Origin: Chiua virens
Taxonomy: Eukaryota; Basidiomycota; Agaricomycetes; Boletales; Boletaceae
Direction of reading: 5' to 3'
Length of the DNA stretch: 64,000 nt
Assembly (NCBI GenBank): GCA_019787685.1
Contig: JAHNUO010000003.1
Span: 2,418,001 to 2,482,000 of the forward strand
Below, in pieces: positions 1 through 12,059 of the stretch. Numbering within the stretch: position 1 is the first letter of the stretch; every line of letters begins with the position of its first letter. The notes under the pieces were generated by a model. The model did not search any database. It worked only from the letters and a program-made list of their open reading frames with translations, and was not told the DNA's origin. A program made the position numbers and the translations under genes.

Positions 1-346
1 TGATTCCGTGCCATCCGAAGTTCAACTGGACCAGGGCATGCTGGCATGCTCCATTCCTCATTCATAGAACGGAACCAAACAGCATGGCTTTTTATGGCTG
101 GCCATTCCATCAGTACGGGAACCTGCGAGATAGGATCACACGGGTTGCTTACGGACTCCCGAGGCTTTCAAGTTTGGCGACGCAGCAGACCAAACACGGG
201 TTGCTTTGTCAGCAATGACCCGGCCCTGTCACCACTGCAATTTTACTCCGACCTACACTTTATGGCCAGCAGCCTCGTGTGATTTCAAGTTCTCTTTCGC
301 GAGCTAACTAGGGCACTTTACTTCCAACCATCATCCCCCTGTGAAG
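1..346. other. Upstream region, no gene recognised
   Basis: I see no recognisable coding region here. A short open frame exists on the + strand but its product resembles nothing known and it lacks splice signals. The last 100 bases probably hold the promoter and 5' leader of the aminopeptidase P gene that starts at 347. Confidence 0.5.
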
Positions 347-3300
347 ATGGCCCCGCCCCCGCCCCCGCCCCCACCTCCACCGCCTATGTGCTTCCCCTTT
401 TCCTCCAACAAGTCAAGACACAGAGAAGCCAGCCCCCTCATCCGTACCGACTCTGAAAAGTCGGAAATTGCGTCCCACAATTCGGATAATCGTTCCCACC
501 GCTCCCACCGTTCAGATGGTCGCAGTTCCAATCGTTCGCATCAATCTGGTCGACTGGTACGTTCGGGATCATACTCGACAACACGGACCCTCTCCGATCC
601 GGAGAAACTCGAGTTCGACTCAGATTCAGAAGCATACGATGTCCCACCTCTTCCTAACAACAACTCCAAGCTATCCCAGGTATCACCCATCGATACCAAA
701 CCCAGCCTCGTCAGAGCCGATTCAAAGAAATCTACGAAATGGGGTTATGGATGGGGAGTTGGCAAAGTAAGGGATAGGGAGCGAGATCTCTTGGAAAGGA
801 GCCCCTCTGTCAGCTCTCAGCGATCTCCCCCACAATACAATTCTCCCACTCGCACTTCCTCTAGGTCTAGCGGTAGCAAACGTCCTGCCTTCTTCTCAAA
901 CGATTCATCCAGTACCCTTGTTGGTTCCGCTTTAGAGCGCAAGTTGGAAATGGGATCGATCAAGGAACGTGTGGATACGAGCGACAGACTCGACCAGATC
1001 CGTAAATTGATGATGAAGGATGGTCTCGACTACTAGTGGGTAGTCTCTCCTTTCATTGCTTGTGCCTTCTGAATCTCTTCCAGTGTTATTCCTACTGAGG
1101 ATCCCCACCAATCTGAGTACGTCGCTATCAGCGACAAACGCAGAGAATGGATTTCTGGGTAAGTATACTCATTGTGGTTGTATTAATCATCACCTCATAC
1201 TCCGCACAGCTTTACTGGAAGTGCCGGCCAAGCTATTGTCTCTAAGACGGCAGCCTATCTTGTTACCGACTCTCGGTACTGGTTGCAGGCGCGTGAAGAA
1301 TTAGATCCCAATTGGTATCTAATTCCGGCTGGTGCTGTCGATGCACCAAAAGATTGGGCAGATTGGATAGTGGTAAGTGGTTCATAAAATAGATTACGGT
1401 AGGGATACTGAAGGTGTGAGGTAGGATCGTGCCAGAGATGCCAAGATCGGTATCGATGCTAGGATGATCTCTCATGAAAAGGCGACTCAGATGATTTCGA
1501 AACTCAACACCATCAAAGGGTCCAAGTTGGTTTTCCCTCCTCAGAACTTCGTTGATCTTTGCTGGAAGGAGAAGCCTCTGCGCTCGAAGGATCCGATATT
1601 TGTCCAACCTTCAGACTTCACTGGCCGGGAAGCATCATCTAAACTTGCTGAAGTACGACAATGGATTCGAGCACAGCCGCCAGCGGTGCCGACATACTCC
1701 AAGTCCCCACCAACTGCATCACAGATGCACGTTGGGACGCTTATCACTTCATTGTCAAACATTGGTATGCGATTGACCTTGGTCTGTTGCCATGCTGACG
1801 ACTCCCCATTAGCGTATCTGTTGAACCTGCGTGGATCTGACATCCCTTTCAATCCTTTATTCTATGCATATCTGTTCATTTCTCTCGACAAAGTCGTCCT
1901 CTTCATTGATGCGGCTAAACTGACCGATGACACCGAGGACTATCTGCGCTCTCTCAGGGTAGAGAGAAGGGAATACAACGATGTCTGGCCGTTCCTCCGG
2001 CGCAGGGAATGGGGCGAGGGAAAATTACTACTTTCCCCCGAGACCTCGTATGCGATCTCGCTCATGCTAACCCATTTCCGCTACACCATCGTACCTTCTC
2101 ACGTTGACGACATGAAGGCCGTCAAGAACGAAGTGGAATTAGACGGCTTGCGACGTGCATATCTACGTGATGGCGCCGCCTATGTGCGTTCAACCGCTGC
2201 CTCACCTATTTCATCTATCTCATGCCATTTCCTCCCCAGGTTAAATGGCTTGCTTGGCTGGAACACAAGATCTGTCAAGGCTACGATATCAGTGAATGGG
2301 AAGCCGCGTGGCGCCTTACAGAGTTTAGAAGGCAGAACTAAGCACTACTGGGGCCTGGCGTATGAGAATATCTCTGCTAGTGGGCCCAACGCGGGTGAGT
2401 GATGCATTCGGCGTGTCCGGTTATTGTTCCGAACATTTCGTAGCATTGCCACATTATTCGCCAACTAAACAAGACGCAAGAATGATTGACCGAGAGACGC
2501 CTTACCTGAAGTAAGTCTTCGGATCCTTTGAACTTATCGATAACTGATGTTTATCGGTGTTCTATTACCTCAGCGACTCCGGTGGTCAGTACCGAGATGG
2601 CACGTGTGATACGACTCGCACCGTCCATTTTGGTCGCCCCTCACTAGATCAATCGGAGGCTTATACACGCGTGTTACAGGGTCATGTACGTCAATGGCGC
2701 CTCATCGATCAAATCCCCGCGTACCATACTTATCTTTACCCCAGATTGCCATCGATAGTGCCGTCTTTCCTGAAAGGACTACTGGCCTGCAATTGGATGT
2801 CCTCGCTCGTCGCGCCTTGTGGAAAGATGGTCTCAACTACCTGGTACGTATGTTCACGTGTCTGCTAATGCCCATCTAACGTTACCCACAGCATGGCACG
2901 GGTCATGGCTTCGGGTCCTTCTTGAACGTTCACGAAGGGCCCCATGGCTTCTCTACCAGCGTTCCTCTCGTACCAGGGCACGTTATTACCAATGAGCCCG
3001 GATTTTGTGCGTTTCTTGCTCGATGTATTACTATATTATATCCTGATGGAATTTTTCACACTAGATCTCGAGGGCAAATGGGGTATGCGTATTGAGTCAG
3101 CTTTGGTTGTCAGACGCGTGAAGGTGTGTCCTGTTCGTTCACAACCGCCGTCTTAACATCCTGATCCGCGGCAAACTTAGACCAAGGGCGAATTCAGCGG
3201 TGATATCTGGCTTGGTTTTGAACGCCTTACCTGTGTACCCATCCAAACGCGGATGGTGAAAGAAAACATGCTTACCAAGGAAGAGAAGCAATGGCTCAAG

Positions 3301-3506
3301 GTGCGTTGTCGGTAATCATTTCCGCACCCGGCAGGCCTGCTTACTTGATGTCCGCTTCTCAGGATCATAACAAGAAATGTCTCGAGAGATTAGAGCCATA
3401 CCTTAAAGATGACAAACGCGCGCTCAAGTGGCTCAAACGTGAAGCTGAGAGAGGCATTGGGGTCGCTGCCCCCGGACCGGGCGGTATAACTATTGATTGG
3501 GATTAG
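347..3506 (+). CDS. Xaa-Pro aminopeptidase P (M24B), 13 exons, one frameshift
   Basis: Metallopeptidase that removes an N-terminal residue preceding proline; family members are cytosolic and bind two Mn ions. Exons by splice sites: 347-1035, 1084-1158, 1210-1372, 1425-1764, 1813-2183, 2240-2394, 2444-2510, 2574-2685, 2745-2843, 2892-3006, 3065-3123, 3181-3300, 3363-3506. The creatinase N-terminal domain begins at [12 protein letters not shown]. The pita-bread catalytic domain shows the metal ligands in order: Asp of [17 protein letters not shown] (two Asp), His of HGTGHGFG, Glu of TNEPGF and Glu of RIESALVV. The first exon adds about 230 residues not needed by the enzyme: a run of 12 prolines, then Ser/Arg/His-rich low complexity. 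In exon 6 the frame is lost near 2338-2340, where one extra T appears between FRRQN and [11 protein letters not shown]. This is either a sequencing indel or a recent inactivation. The ATG at 347 is the first in frame. Confidence 0.9.
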
Positions 3507-4410
3507 TCCACTGGCGTTTTTCTGGTTTTTCCTTTTTCAGAGCTTGCGCATTTCGCGACGAATACCGTCCGTTCATCCTCCGCCCCTGCGATACCTCCGA
3601 CCATGATCCAGACTCGAACATATTCTCCATTCTTACTCTTCTCAGAGGGGTCTTACTCTATCTTACGCTTCATGACTAACTAGAGGAACTCGTCATAGGA
3701 CTGTTCCCACCCACCGGTACTTCTATGCTAGTAAGGACGGAATGCTTTTGATGCTTTGTTTCTATATCTTTTAATATTATTGGAGCATGCATTGTCGTGC
3801 AGTACATGGCCCCATTTGTTTGTACGTACATTCTTGAGTCTCTTTTTCTTCGGTTTACCCACTTTTGATTTACACCGTCCATACGCGTCTGCGGGGAGTG
3901 GAAATTGCACAATAGTACTTCTGCGACGTAAATAGATGTGGATTCACTGCTTTACTTACGTTTATGCAAGGGTTAACTGACCCGTCTTCTGTGAGCGGTT
4001 CCTTGGACGGGATGGATGACATAAAATTTTGGCCCGACGAACTCGGTTCAGCACAATGATGCTGCTCTTCTTGATAATCTCGATAATCATGCATGGTGAT
4101 ATATGATGATTCGTACCCAGTCGCTTGACCAGTCTAGACTCCTAACCTCACTCCGAACCTGCAATCCGTATACACGTAAATATTCTCAAGTCACTTTTTC
4201 TTTCGGTTTCTCCATCTCACCCTGTCCAAACACCTGTCTTTCATTTTCTCTGCGTCGCAGATGCGGCATGACAGGCAATGAATGCAAGTATGGATGTAGC
4301 ACATGGAATCACCATGTCACGTTTTCACGGCGCAACATTGTCTATTGATCAGATAAGAGTGTCGTTTCACACACCGCCAAGACGAACTCGGTCAGTTCGG
4401 CGGTCTTCTT
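3507..4410. other. Intergenic, remnant of HET 3' flank
   Basis: No gene is supported. Parts of 3,985-4,350 (a GTGAGCGGTT motif, the GATAATC repeats, and a stretch near 4,310 containing CACGTTTTCACGG) resemble DNA beside the two other HET copies at 8.57-8.70 kb and 47.67-47.72 kb. This is probably the conserved 3' flank of the HET family. Confidence 0.5.
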
Positions 4411-5245
4411 CTATTCACGTTCATACAGGGAACCCGAGACTACGGTATGCAGCACACAGACGTGCCTTCGCTGACCCTTGATGCCCCCTATGGGTTCAAT
4501 GTGACGATGGATCTGTACCGAGTTTCTCCCAGCCCCACTTGGGTGTCCGTATCCATGGTCCAACGTATTTTCCGCCACGGACCAACTCACCGTGGTCCAC
4601 ATCGTCGTCCGGTGATCCCAGCCAGACTGCAAAATTGACGACGCCGAGGGTGTATTCGCGATCGTCCTCGGCGTCCACCGAGGATGGAAGCACAGCGCCC
4701 GTGCCAGCGCGGATCATGAACAGCTCGAGGACTCGATCAGAGTACCACGTAGTACCGACATGGAAGCCATGACGCAGCGTCCACTCGCGGTGAACCCTGA
4801 ACATGAGGCATTGGGACCACGACGCCGAGTTTGGTCCTGTGCAGGGTGACCGGAGTTGAGGATGGTCTCTGGGGCCACGGACGTGGACTCTCGGTCGCCG
4901 AGAGACGAGTCCATCGCCATCGCCCACGCGAATGTAACACGCGGGCGAGGAAGGTGGGGTACACGAGAGTTCGGAATGACTGGCCAACCAAGGCAAAAAA
5001 TGAGGGCGTTGTACACTTGTTGGCAGGCGGTAAACGCCTTTTTGATTGGGATGCTGATATTGAAGGGATCGAGAAGGGCGTACGCCCTGTCTTCGATCCG
5101 CGTCGTTTTGCGCCTAGCAGACCACTCATGATCGAGGATCAGTTCGCAGCTGGAAGTGTGGGAGATGAGCGGCTGAATGCCCGTTATTGTTATTTTAGTG
5201 ATGGCGGTCGTGATCGCTGCGTTGGCCTTGTCGCCGTGTTTGGGG
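4411..5245 (-). pseudogene. HET-domain gene, truncated and frameshifted copy A
   Basis: The translation matches the middle and C-terminal half of the HET-domain gene at 47.8-49.6 kb. Shared blocks include ARRKTTRIEDRAYALL (just after the HET core), SSPACY, FRVHREWTLRHGFHVGTTWY, and GVVNFAVWLGSPDDDVDHGEL. The blocks lie in at least two different frames, so at least one frameshift separates them. The N-terminal HET core, including the HRWGERE and SDTCCI region, is missing, and homology stops near 5,245. HET proteins trigger cell death on non-self recognition in fungi; this copy cannot encode a complete one. Confidence 0.75.
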
Positions 5246-5777
5246 GGACCAGCCTTGAGATGTATGACTGGGAGCGAATGAGCGAACACAGGATCGCGCG
5301 AGCTCCCAAGGCGAGCAGGAAAGGTAGATAAGGTAAGAGGAGCGGTGCGAATGAGAAAGACGACGTTTGGGTGTGAGACCAGCTATGAAGCTGGTCAGTG
5401 TATCGCGACATGCGTGCCAGTGATAGAAGGAGACGGGTAAAAGATAGGGAGACAAATCGTTCACGATTCACCAATGTCAGTGGTGCGGTATTCCAAGTCG
5501 GATAATACAGCATTGAGCGCGGTGCACAAGAAAAGTACAACGGAGTTAGAGAACATGACGTGCGATGATAAAAATCGAATATTCAATATCCAATGAGCCG
5601 CGAGTCTGGAAGTAAGTCGAGGTAATGAGGTCTGATAAGAAGCAAGACTTGCCGAATGCGAGTGACGCCGGTCCGGGGTCCGGTAACTTAAAGGGCAAGC
5701 AAAAGTAAGAAGAACCAAACCAAGAGCCTGAGCCAAGGTAAGAAAACACTATACTGAAAAGAAACCATCCAAACAGG

Positions 5778-8052
5778 GCTACCACGTCGAAAGTGATCAA
5801 AATCAATGCCCGAGCTCACATATGGTCAGTTATTTTCACGGCTGATGGGAAACGCGTGTTTGCTGCCGGAGAGGAAGGAATCATTCGATGTTGGGGGTCA
5901 GACAACGGGAAAGAAGTGGTAAAGCACATGGGAACGGGGTACGCGGTCTCACTAACCATCGCGGTCTCCCACTGGCAAGATGGCAAGTGGATTGTGAGTG
6001 GAGGGGGGTCTCAAGTGAAGGGTATCAAGAGCAGGTCGTATGGCTTTGCCCAGGTATTTGATGCGGAGAGTGGAGAATTCGTGACCGAGTTCATGGAAGG
6101 AGACAGATTCAGAGTGGCTATGCTAAAAGGACTTGACTCGGGAGTGTAAATGCCGTCGACATCTCGCCGGACGGGACGAAAATCGTGACAGGATCGGAGG
6201 ACAAGGCTGTCCGGATCTGGTCACTCTCGACTCGGAGTGGCCGCCTACTTCAAAGCCTACGATATGACTGGCCAGTCGCTGCGGCAAAATTTTCGCCAAA
6301 TGGACAGCTGTTGGCAACCGCCCTGCAGTTTAACATGAGGTCCGTTCGCATATACGATTGCGAAAGTAGCACCCTGCTCGTCAATTTCAACATTCAAGTC
6401 AGTTCATCGTTCAACCAATCCATTGCCTGGCATTGCGATAGCAAACACCTCTTTGTCGCATCATTCGATGGTCATATTCACCATCTGGACGTCGCGACTG
6501 GGAACACGCTCTCAAAATGGCGCATTCACAGCAAACATCACCCGGAGTGCATCGCCTTGGCTCGCAATAGTGCATACCTCGTGGCCTCTGCAGGCCCATA
6601 CGTGTCATTCTGGGATGCAGTGACCCATCAACAGATCGGGTCTCCCATCCGGCGGCATGCTGATAACGTTGCGGCTGTGGCCATATCATCTACATACCAA
6701 GACCTGGCGACGAGCGCAGGCAAGACCATCACCGTGCTGAATTTGAGCAACGTTCTTCCCACTCACTACGTAAGTGCACCCCTCCATATGGCATCATGAC
6801 TGTCCTCACACAACTAAAAACTTCCAGATTACCCGGAATCTCCAAGCCGCCCTCACGGACATCCAGCGCCGCTACAAGGTGCAGGCACGCAGGCTTGCCA
6901 CAGTCCGCCAAATAGCCGCTCTCACTGCTGAATTGGACCTTCGGAAGCGTTCAGTTGCCACCAGAACGAATGAGCTTGCTGCCGTTCGACAAGAACTTGA
7001 TCAATCCCCTGATCTACGGCATGAGCTCTACTTCATGCGTAACGAGATTAAATTGTCCGAAACTCAAATGCACGAGATCGATCAACAGTATAATGACCAG
7101 CTCACTGACACCGCCTCTACCGTCGCAGACCATCAATCTGAATTACCTGATGTTCGGCGCTTCATCATGGTCTCTGATGCGCACACCGAGTACACAGTCG
7201 TTCGGATCCTCGAAAAGCTCAATTCATCCGTTCATCTGATCTCGATATTCATGGGTAGACTTATGATCAATAACACCCAGTCTCCCGTTTCCGAAGAACG
7301 ATCGTCAGCGCTGCGACGGGTGTCTGAGTTTATTGCTCGACCCCTGATAGATTGCTTAGCAACACTTCCACCGAACGGCGTGGCCTTGTATCTCCCAATC
7401 GCCTTCCGAGCCTTCCTTATCTCTCGCTTGTCGCAGATCATTTCCTCGTGGACGATGAAGAAAGGACACGACAAACTTTTCAGTGGGATGTACAAACGTG
7501 TGCAGGATTCAGGCAAGTAATCTAATGTGTCTTCAAGTACATCACTAATGGTAACACATAGAGTCGCAAAACTTCGCCTCCCGGTGGCGATCCCTTACCT
7601 ACATGTGTATCCCTGACCCAGCCAGCGATGCCGACAGCCTCGTCACAGATATAATACGAGGGCTTTCTGACATCACCTTGGCAGCTGGTTGTGTCACCTC
7701 TGCTTCTGCGGCCCAGTCAAGGATCTCGCCCGGGTTCCAACGCAAGATATCACACATCATTTTGGTCACCGAAAAACTTGCGAAATCAATGTGGAGTGCG
7801 AGGGCGGCCGACTTCAAACTTGTGGTTGGCCATTCTGGTCAGACATTCGACGGAACGTTGACGGAATTGGATTGCCGTCATGGTTTGGCAAGGCCTCGTG
7901 GAGGAAGCCGGAAAGTCATGTGCACGACTCATTTGGGGTTGATGAAGCACGTCGTCTCGCAGTCGCCAGATCTAAATCACAAGAACACCTTGACTGTGTC
8001 GACGGTAGTCAAGGCAAAAGTTCTTCTCGAATCTTCGCTGCCAAGCAGATGA
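5778..8052 (+). CDS. WD40 repeat protein with coiled-coil tail
   Basis: The N-terminal two thirds form WD40 repeats, for example RAHIWSVIFTADGKRVF, ISPDGTKIVTGSEDKAVRIW, AAAKFSPNGQLLATA and YVSFWDAVTHQQIG, giving a predicted beta-propeller scaffold. A coiled-coil-like stretch rich in Ala, Leu, Glu and Arg follows (6,830-7,130), then a C-terminal region with VMCTTHLGL and VVKAKVLLESS. Introns: 6770-6827 (GT-AG) and 7513-7561, the latter a GC-AG intron with donor G/GCAAGT. The frame breaks near 6,135-6,150: LKGLDSGV ends at a stop while the next blade (SVNAVDISPDGT) continues in another frame, and no plausible intron bridges them. The exact start is uncertain; no good in-frame ATG was seen, so an upstream exon is possible. 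Similar WD40 proteins are abundant in agaricomycetes; their role is not known. Confidence 0.75.
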
Positions 8053-8174
8053 GGCTCTGGCGGCGCTGTCAATGTGCCTGCTCGAGCCATCGTTTGACTC
8101 CAAGTCATATCTGTACGACGCGGGCGGCGGAAACGACATTCATGCATGGATTCTTTGGTCGTCCATAACACATA

Positions 8175-9431
8175 CTACCATTGTTTCATATTTGTTCATG
8201 GAATCCTTCTATCTGCTAGCTCCTTTCGTTGAGAACTACTTCATTTACTATTCGACCGGCCGTGTTCCTCGTGGGCCTTATACGCGTGTATCCTCAAAGT
8301 CGAAACGCGCGTACGTTATATCATAGACGATGACCTCAACTCGTCGCTTTATGTCATTCAGTGTGTATCTCTCAGTGCGGAGCGGAATCCGACTTGCGCG
8401 GATCGTCCCCACTGGCATGATTTTCATCATCCGTCTGCCGTGGCGACATGAAGAGAAAAAATGTTATTACAGTATTTAATGAGTTACGAGGCACAGGATG
8501 TCTATGACATTATGCCCTGATTCAAGTCGTCTATAAATTTCTACGAACGCCCCTCCAAGTCGTGCTCTGTCTTCCGTGAGCGGTTAGCTCGATGACATAA
8601 AAAGAATGACCAAGCGCGATCATGATACTCTCGATAATCATTGTCATTGGTGATATCAGGCGTGATGGCAGATTGAATAATACTTAGGCAATGAACGTAG
8701 TAAGCCACGTTGCTGCGCACACGAGATCAGTGCAGCTTTGAAGTCTTCTTCTATTCATCTTACTTATTTAATATAGCGAACCAAAGGCAGTATGCAGCAA
8801 AAGGATGCGCTGTAGCTGGCCCTTGATGTCCTCCCTGCAGCTCAATGCGATGACGCGATCTGAGGTGAGTTTTTCCCGACCCCACTTTGATTTCCGCATC
8901 AATATCCCAAAGTATTTTCCTCCACAAACCAATTCTCCGTGATTTAAATCCTCGTCCGGTGAGCCTGGACGAGCTACAAAATTGACGACGCCAAGTGCGT
9001 ACACGTGAATGTCCGCCGAGGCGGACATAAAGGGTGGAAGCGCGGCGCCCGTGCCAGCATGGATTATGAACGGCTCGAGGGGGATATCTTGATCAAAGTA
9101 CCATGTGATACTGACATGGAAGCCATCACGCAACGTCAACTTACGGTGGACCCTGAACACGAGGAGTTGGGCTACGACGCCGAGTTTTGTGAGTTGGTAT
9201 GCAGGATGACCTCTGTTGACGATGGCCATCTTCTCAGGCCGTGACTCGGAGTTTGAGTCTTGCCCATGACCGTCGCCCATGCGCTCGTAGCATGCGGGCG
9301 AGGAGGGCAGGGCATTCGAGAACGACCGGCCCAGGCGAAAAATGTGGGCGTCGTACATTCACTGGCAAGGGCGACCATCAGGCGGTAAAACGCCTTGCGT
9401 CCCTCGCCGTACGCAATCGGGATGCTGACAT
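8175..9431. repeat. Segmental duplication, copy 1 (pairs with 47,283-48,470)
   Basis: Direct, same-orientation duplicate of 47,283-48,470, starting at TTTCATATTTGTTCATGG and ending abruptly after GGGATGCTGACAT. It includes the HET 3' flank and the C-terminal half of the HET gene. Many substitutions and small indels separate the copies, so the duplication is not recent. Confidence 0.85.
8768..9431 (-). pseudogene. HET-domain gene, 3' fragment, copy B
   Basis: This encodes the C-terminal part of the HET family gene: SSPACY, VFRVHRKLTLRDGFHVSITWY, PLEPFIIHAGTGAALPPFM and GVVNFVARPGSPDEDLNHGEL. The stop is at 8768. A frameshift near 9,300-9,330 separates it from the preceding block TTPTFFAWAG. 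Homology ends at 9,431, before the HET core, so the copy has no N-terminal domain and no start codon. Confidence 0.8.
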
Positions 9432-9838
9432 GTCATTTTCACTTTCCAAAATGGCTTGGTTCCGTTTGACTGCACCTCTGTGGCCGACTGAGTAAGATCA
9501 CGATCTAAGTTGTGTGAGACCGTAACACATGACTTGGAGGATGGAAAATGAATCGGAAACTCGGAAAATTACATGTTGGGTGGTACTCCTGAAAGCAGAG
9601 ACGTGCAGCGCATGCCCAGCCCAAGCACACTGGCACAGACTGAGTGTGTGGCACTCACTCTCGAGTGCATGTGGAGATGCCGCCAGGAAGTCATTGAGAT
9701 GTTCGCGAGGCTTGTGAGAGGAGTCCGAAGGTGTTCTGTGTAGAAACACTAAATGTGCGTCAACTGAACGGTGTACCTACGGTTACGTAAGCAGTGGCTG
9801 TATGTGACGGTTGTCACACGAAGAGGGTACTTAGGAAA
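9432..9838. other. Intergenic, nothing recognised
   Basis: Sequence between the HET fragment breakpoint and the TTGCAAG repeats. Short open frames exist on both strands; none resembles a known protein. Confidence 0.4.
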
Positions 9839-9939
9839 TCACAGGTTAAAACTCTCTCTGTGTTCTAAACACTCCTGGGGTACATGAGCGACGAGCCTAG
9901 CTCTTTTATATCTTCCTAGCACTAGGTATCCCAATCTGG

Positions 9940-10290
9940 CCGACCGAAACAACTGCACCTGTATCTGACACCAACTTGCAGAATTCATGGTAACTACTGT
10001 CACCATGCTTGCAAGATATATGACAAAATATGCTACGGTGATCCTGGTGTGCATCTGCCCGCCGCATCCTGCAAGATGAATGAGCCAAACTGTTTGCAAG
10101 ATCCCCGCATGCACTAGATTTGTCTTGCAGGATGAATCAGCCCTGGAGCCTGCAAGATTAATCGTGCATTACTGGCGTGCTATGCTAGACATCCACTCTG
10201 CATCTTGCAAGATGAATTTAAGTCACATTCAAGTTGTGCAAGACTCGGATGCTAGTGCCACAGCCACGTTTTGCAAGACCCCCACAAGCA
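9940..10290. repeat. TTGCAAGA repeat cluster 1
   Basis: About nine variants of TTGCAAGA/TCTTGCAA lie within 350 bp, several followed by TGAATGAGCC- or TGAATCAGCC-like sequence. One is the exact palindrome TCTTGCAAGA, near 10,205. The spacing is irregular (roughly 25-60 bp). The same motif forms the minisatellite at 44.5-45.5 kb. Confidence 0.7.
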
Positions 10291-10379
10291 GGGAGGGGAG
10301 ACGCGCTGTGTTCATCTCCTCCCTACAACTCTGAGTCGCCCCTTCCTACAATACCCTTGCCCTCCCTTCAACTCTCCCT

Positions 10380-10860
10380 TCACTCTCTCTTCGCCTCACA
10401 TGACGACCGTGACGACGACGATATCGTCATCATCATCCAACGCCATGCCTCGCCTCGCCTACTTAGTACAATGATGCCACTTGCCCTCATGCCTTCACCA
10501 CCCTTCGCCTTCCCTTCACCCCTCCACTAACCTTCTGGGTTCTCCCTCCCCTCCTGATGACAACAACAACAACAATGTGATAACTGTATAACACAGATAT
10601 TGTGTTGTCGTTATCATCGCATCCACGAACTCGTCCCTTGCTCTTTCCTCGCCTTGCCTGACGACAATGACAATGACACGATATAAGTTATATTGTGTCA
10701 TCATTGTTGTCGTTGTCATTGTCACTCGGTCTTGTCTTACATCTCACCTGGCCTCACCCTTCTTCACCCTCATCTCTCTCGCCTGATGATGACCGCGACG
10801 ACAACACGATTATGACGCGTTCGCCTGTGCTTCCATCTCACCAACCTTGAGCACACACAG
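10380..10860. repeat. Low-complexity GACGA/CAATGA tract with imperfect palindrome
   Basis: The region is rich in simple triplet-like runs (GACGACGAC, ATCATCATC, CAACAACAACAA) on alternating strands. Positions 10,660-10,730 form an imperfect inverted repeat around ATATAAGTTATAT, with arms related to GACAATGACAATGACAC. No coding potential is evident. Confidence 0.55.
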
Positions 10861-12059
10861 GAAAAAATATTCGAAGGGAGAGCAGTCGAAACAGGGTATA
10901 CAATACAGCTAATTTCTAAGTATCATGTTGTATGTAGAATTACAGATGTAGTAAGCACTAATTCTCCTTCTTGAAGCTCTGAACCAGCTGAGATCTAGAT
11001 GTCTTCTGACGCTTTGCACGCTGAGGTTGGCCTGAGGATCCAGCAGCATTTATCAGTTTCGAGTCTGCTGGTCGCTTAGATGGCAGCAGGACTCTCGTTC
11101 TTAATTTCATTCGAGCCTGACATAGATGAAGAAATTTAAGTGTTATATCATGACCATCAGTAGTTGGTAATACTTACTGTCGAAATATTAACATCTCTGT
11201 TGTTCGCTCCCGCTGGCAAACCCGGTGAGGGGTCCGAGTCTGAGGAGGGAAAATCAAGTGGTGGCAAGTCCTCAGGCTCCTTGATGTTGTCGTGAGCAGA
11301 AGGGTGTACCATATCACAAGCAGTGACACGTACGCATTGATCCAAGCTGGTAGTAGCTCTGTTTTCAATGGTAGCAGCCTGTGCCGGTGACCCGGATTGA
11401 AGGGACAATCGTACCATTTAGTACATTCTACATAATTGCTATACATTAGTCTACTCACAGTGTGTGCCAGTGCTGGGATTGCAATATTCCCTGGGTAGAG
11501 GGTATTGAACCCAGCAGGCCAGAAGATGGCAGACTGGAACTGGGATTGTGAAGGGACAGTGTTGGCATTTGGGCTGCTGGGTTGCGCACATTCGGTGGCC
11601 TTCCCGCTGGCATGTGGAAACAGAAAGTCTACGTAGCGTGGGTGGGTTAGCTACAGTAACAGAGAGTGCTTCACTCACCACTGGTCCATTGTGACTGTAG
11701 TCACAGGTTAAGGAAACGGAGTGAAGGCAAACACTACGGGGTATGATAACATCAATTACGGGCCCGCCAGGTGTGTTAGTGCTCTTACAAAAGAAATATG
11801 ATGGATTGCATGTACCGGCAGGGATCTTGATGCAGTAGAATAGATATAGCATTGGAGTTTCGTTTTTGTTGTTATTGGATACCATCGCAGCTGGTCCATC
11901 ATGATACGTACCAATACAATGTCTTGCAAAATTATCAGTCAAAGCTTCTCTTCTGCATTTACATACAATCTACTTCTCCCACTGAAGCACTCACAAATCA
12001 CAACTTCAACCTTGAGAAGCAACTGAGGCGAAATGAATTAAAATTGGAAGAAACTTGAA
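10861..12059. other. Region downstream of the KDZ transposase, no gene recognised
   Basis: Open frames on the - strand (11,157-11,458 and 11,451-11,942) lie just past the KDZ stop codon. The larger is cysteine-rich near its end (CQHCPFTIPVPVCHLLACW) but matches nothing I recognise. They may be non-coding DNA of the KDZ element. Confidence 0.35.

Noticed and set aside
341..531. Minus-strand frame with a glycine run opposite the polyproline
   Set aside because: It is the shadow of the proline-rich first exon of aminopeptidase P.
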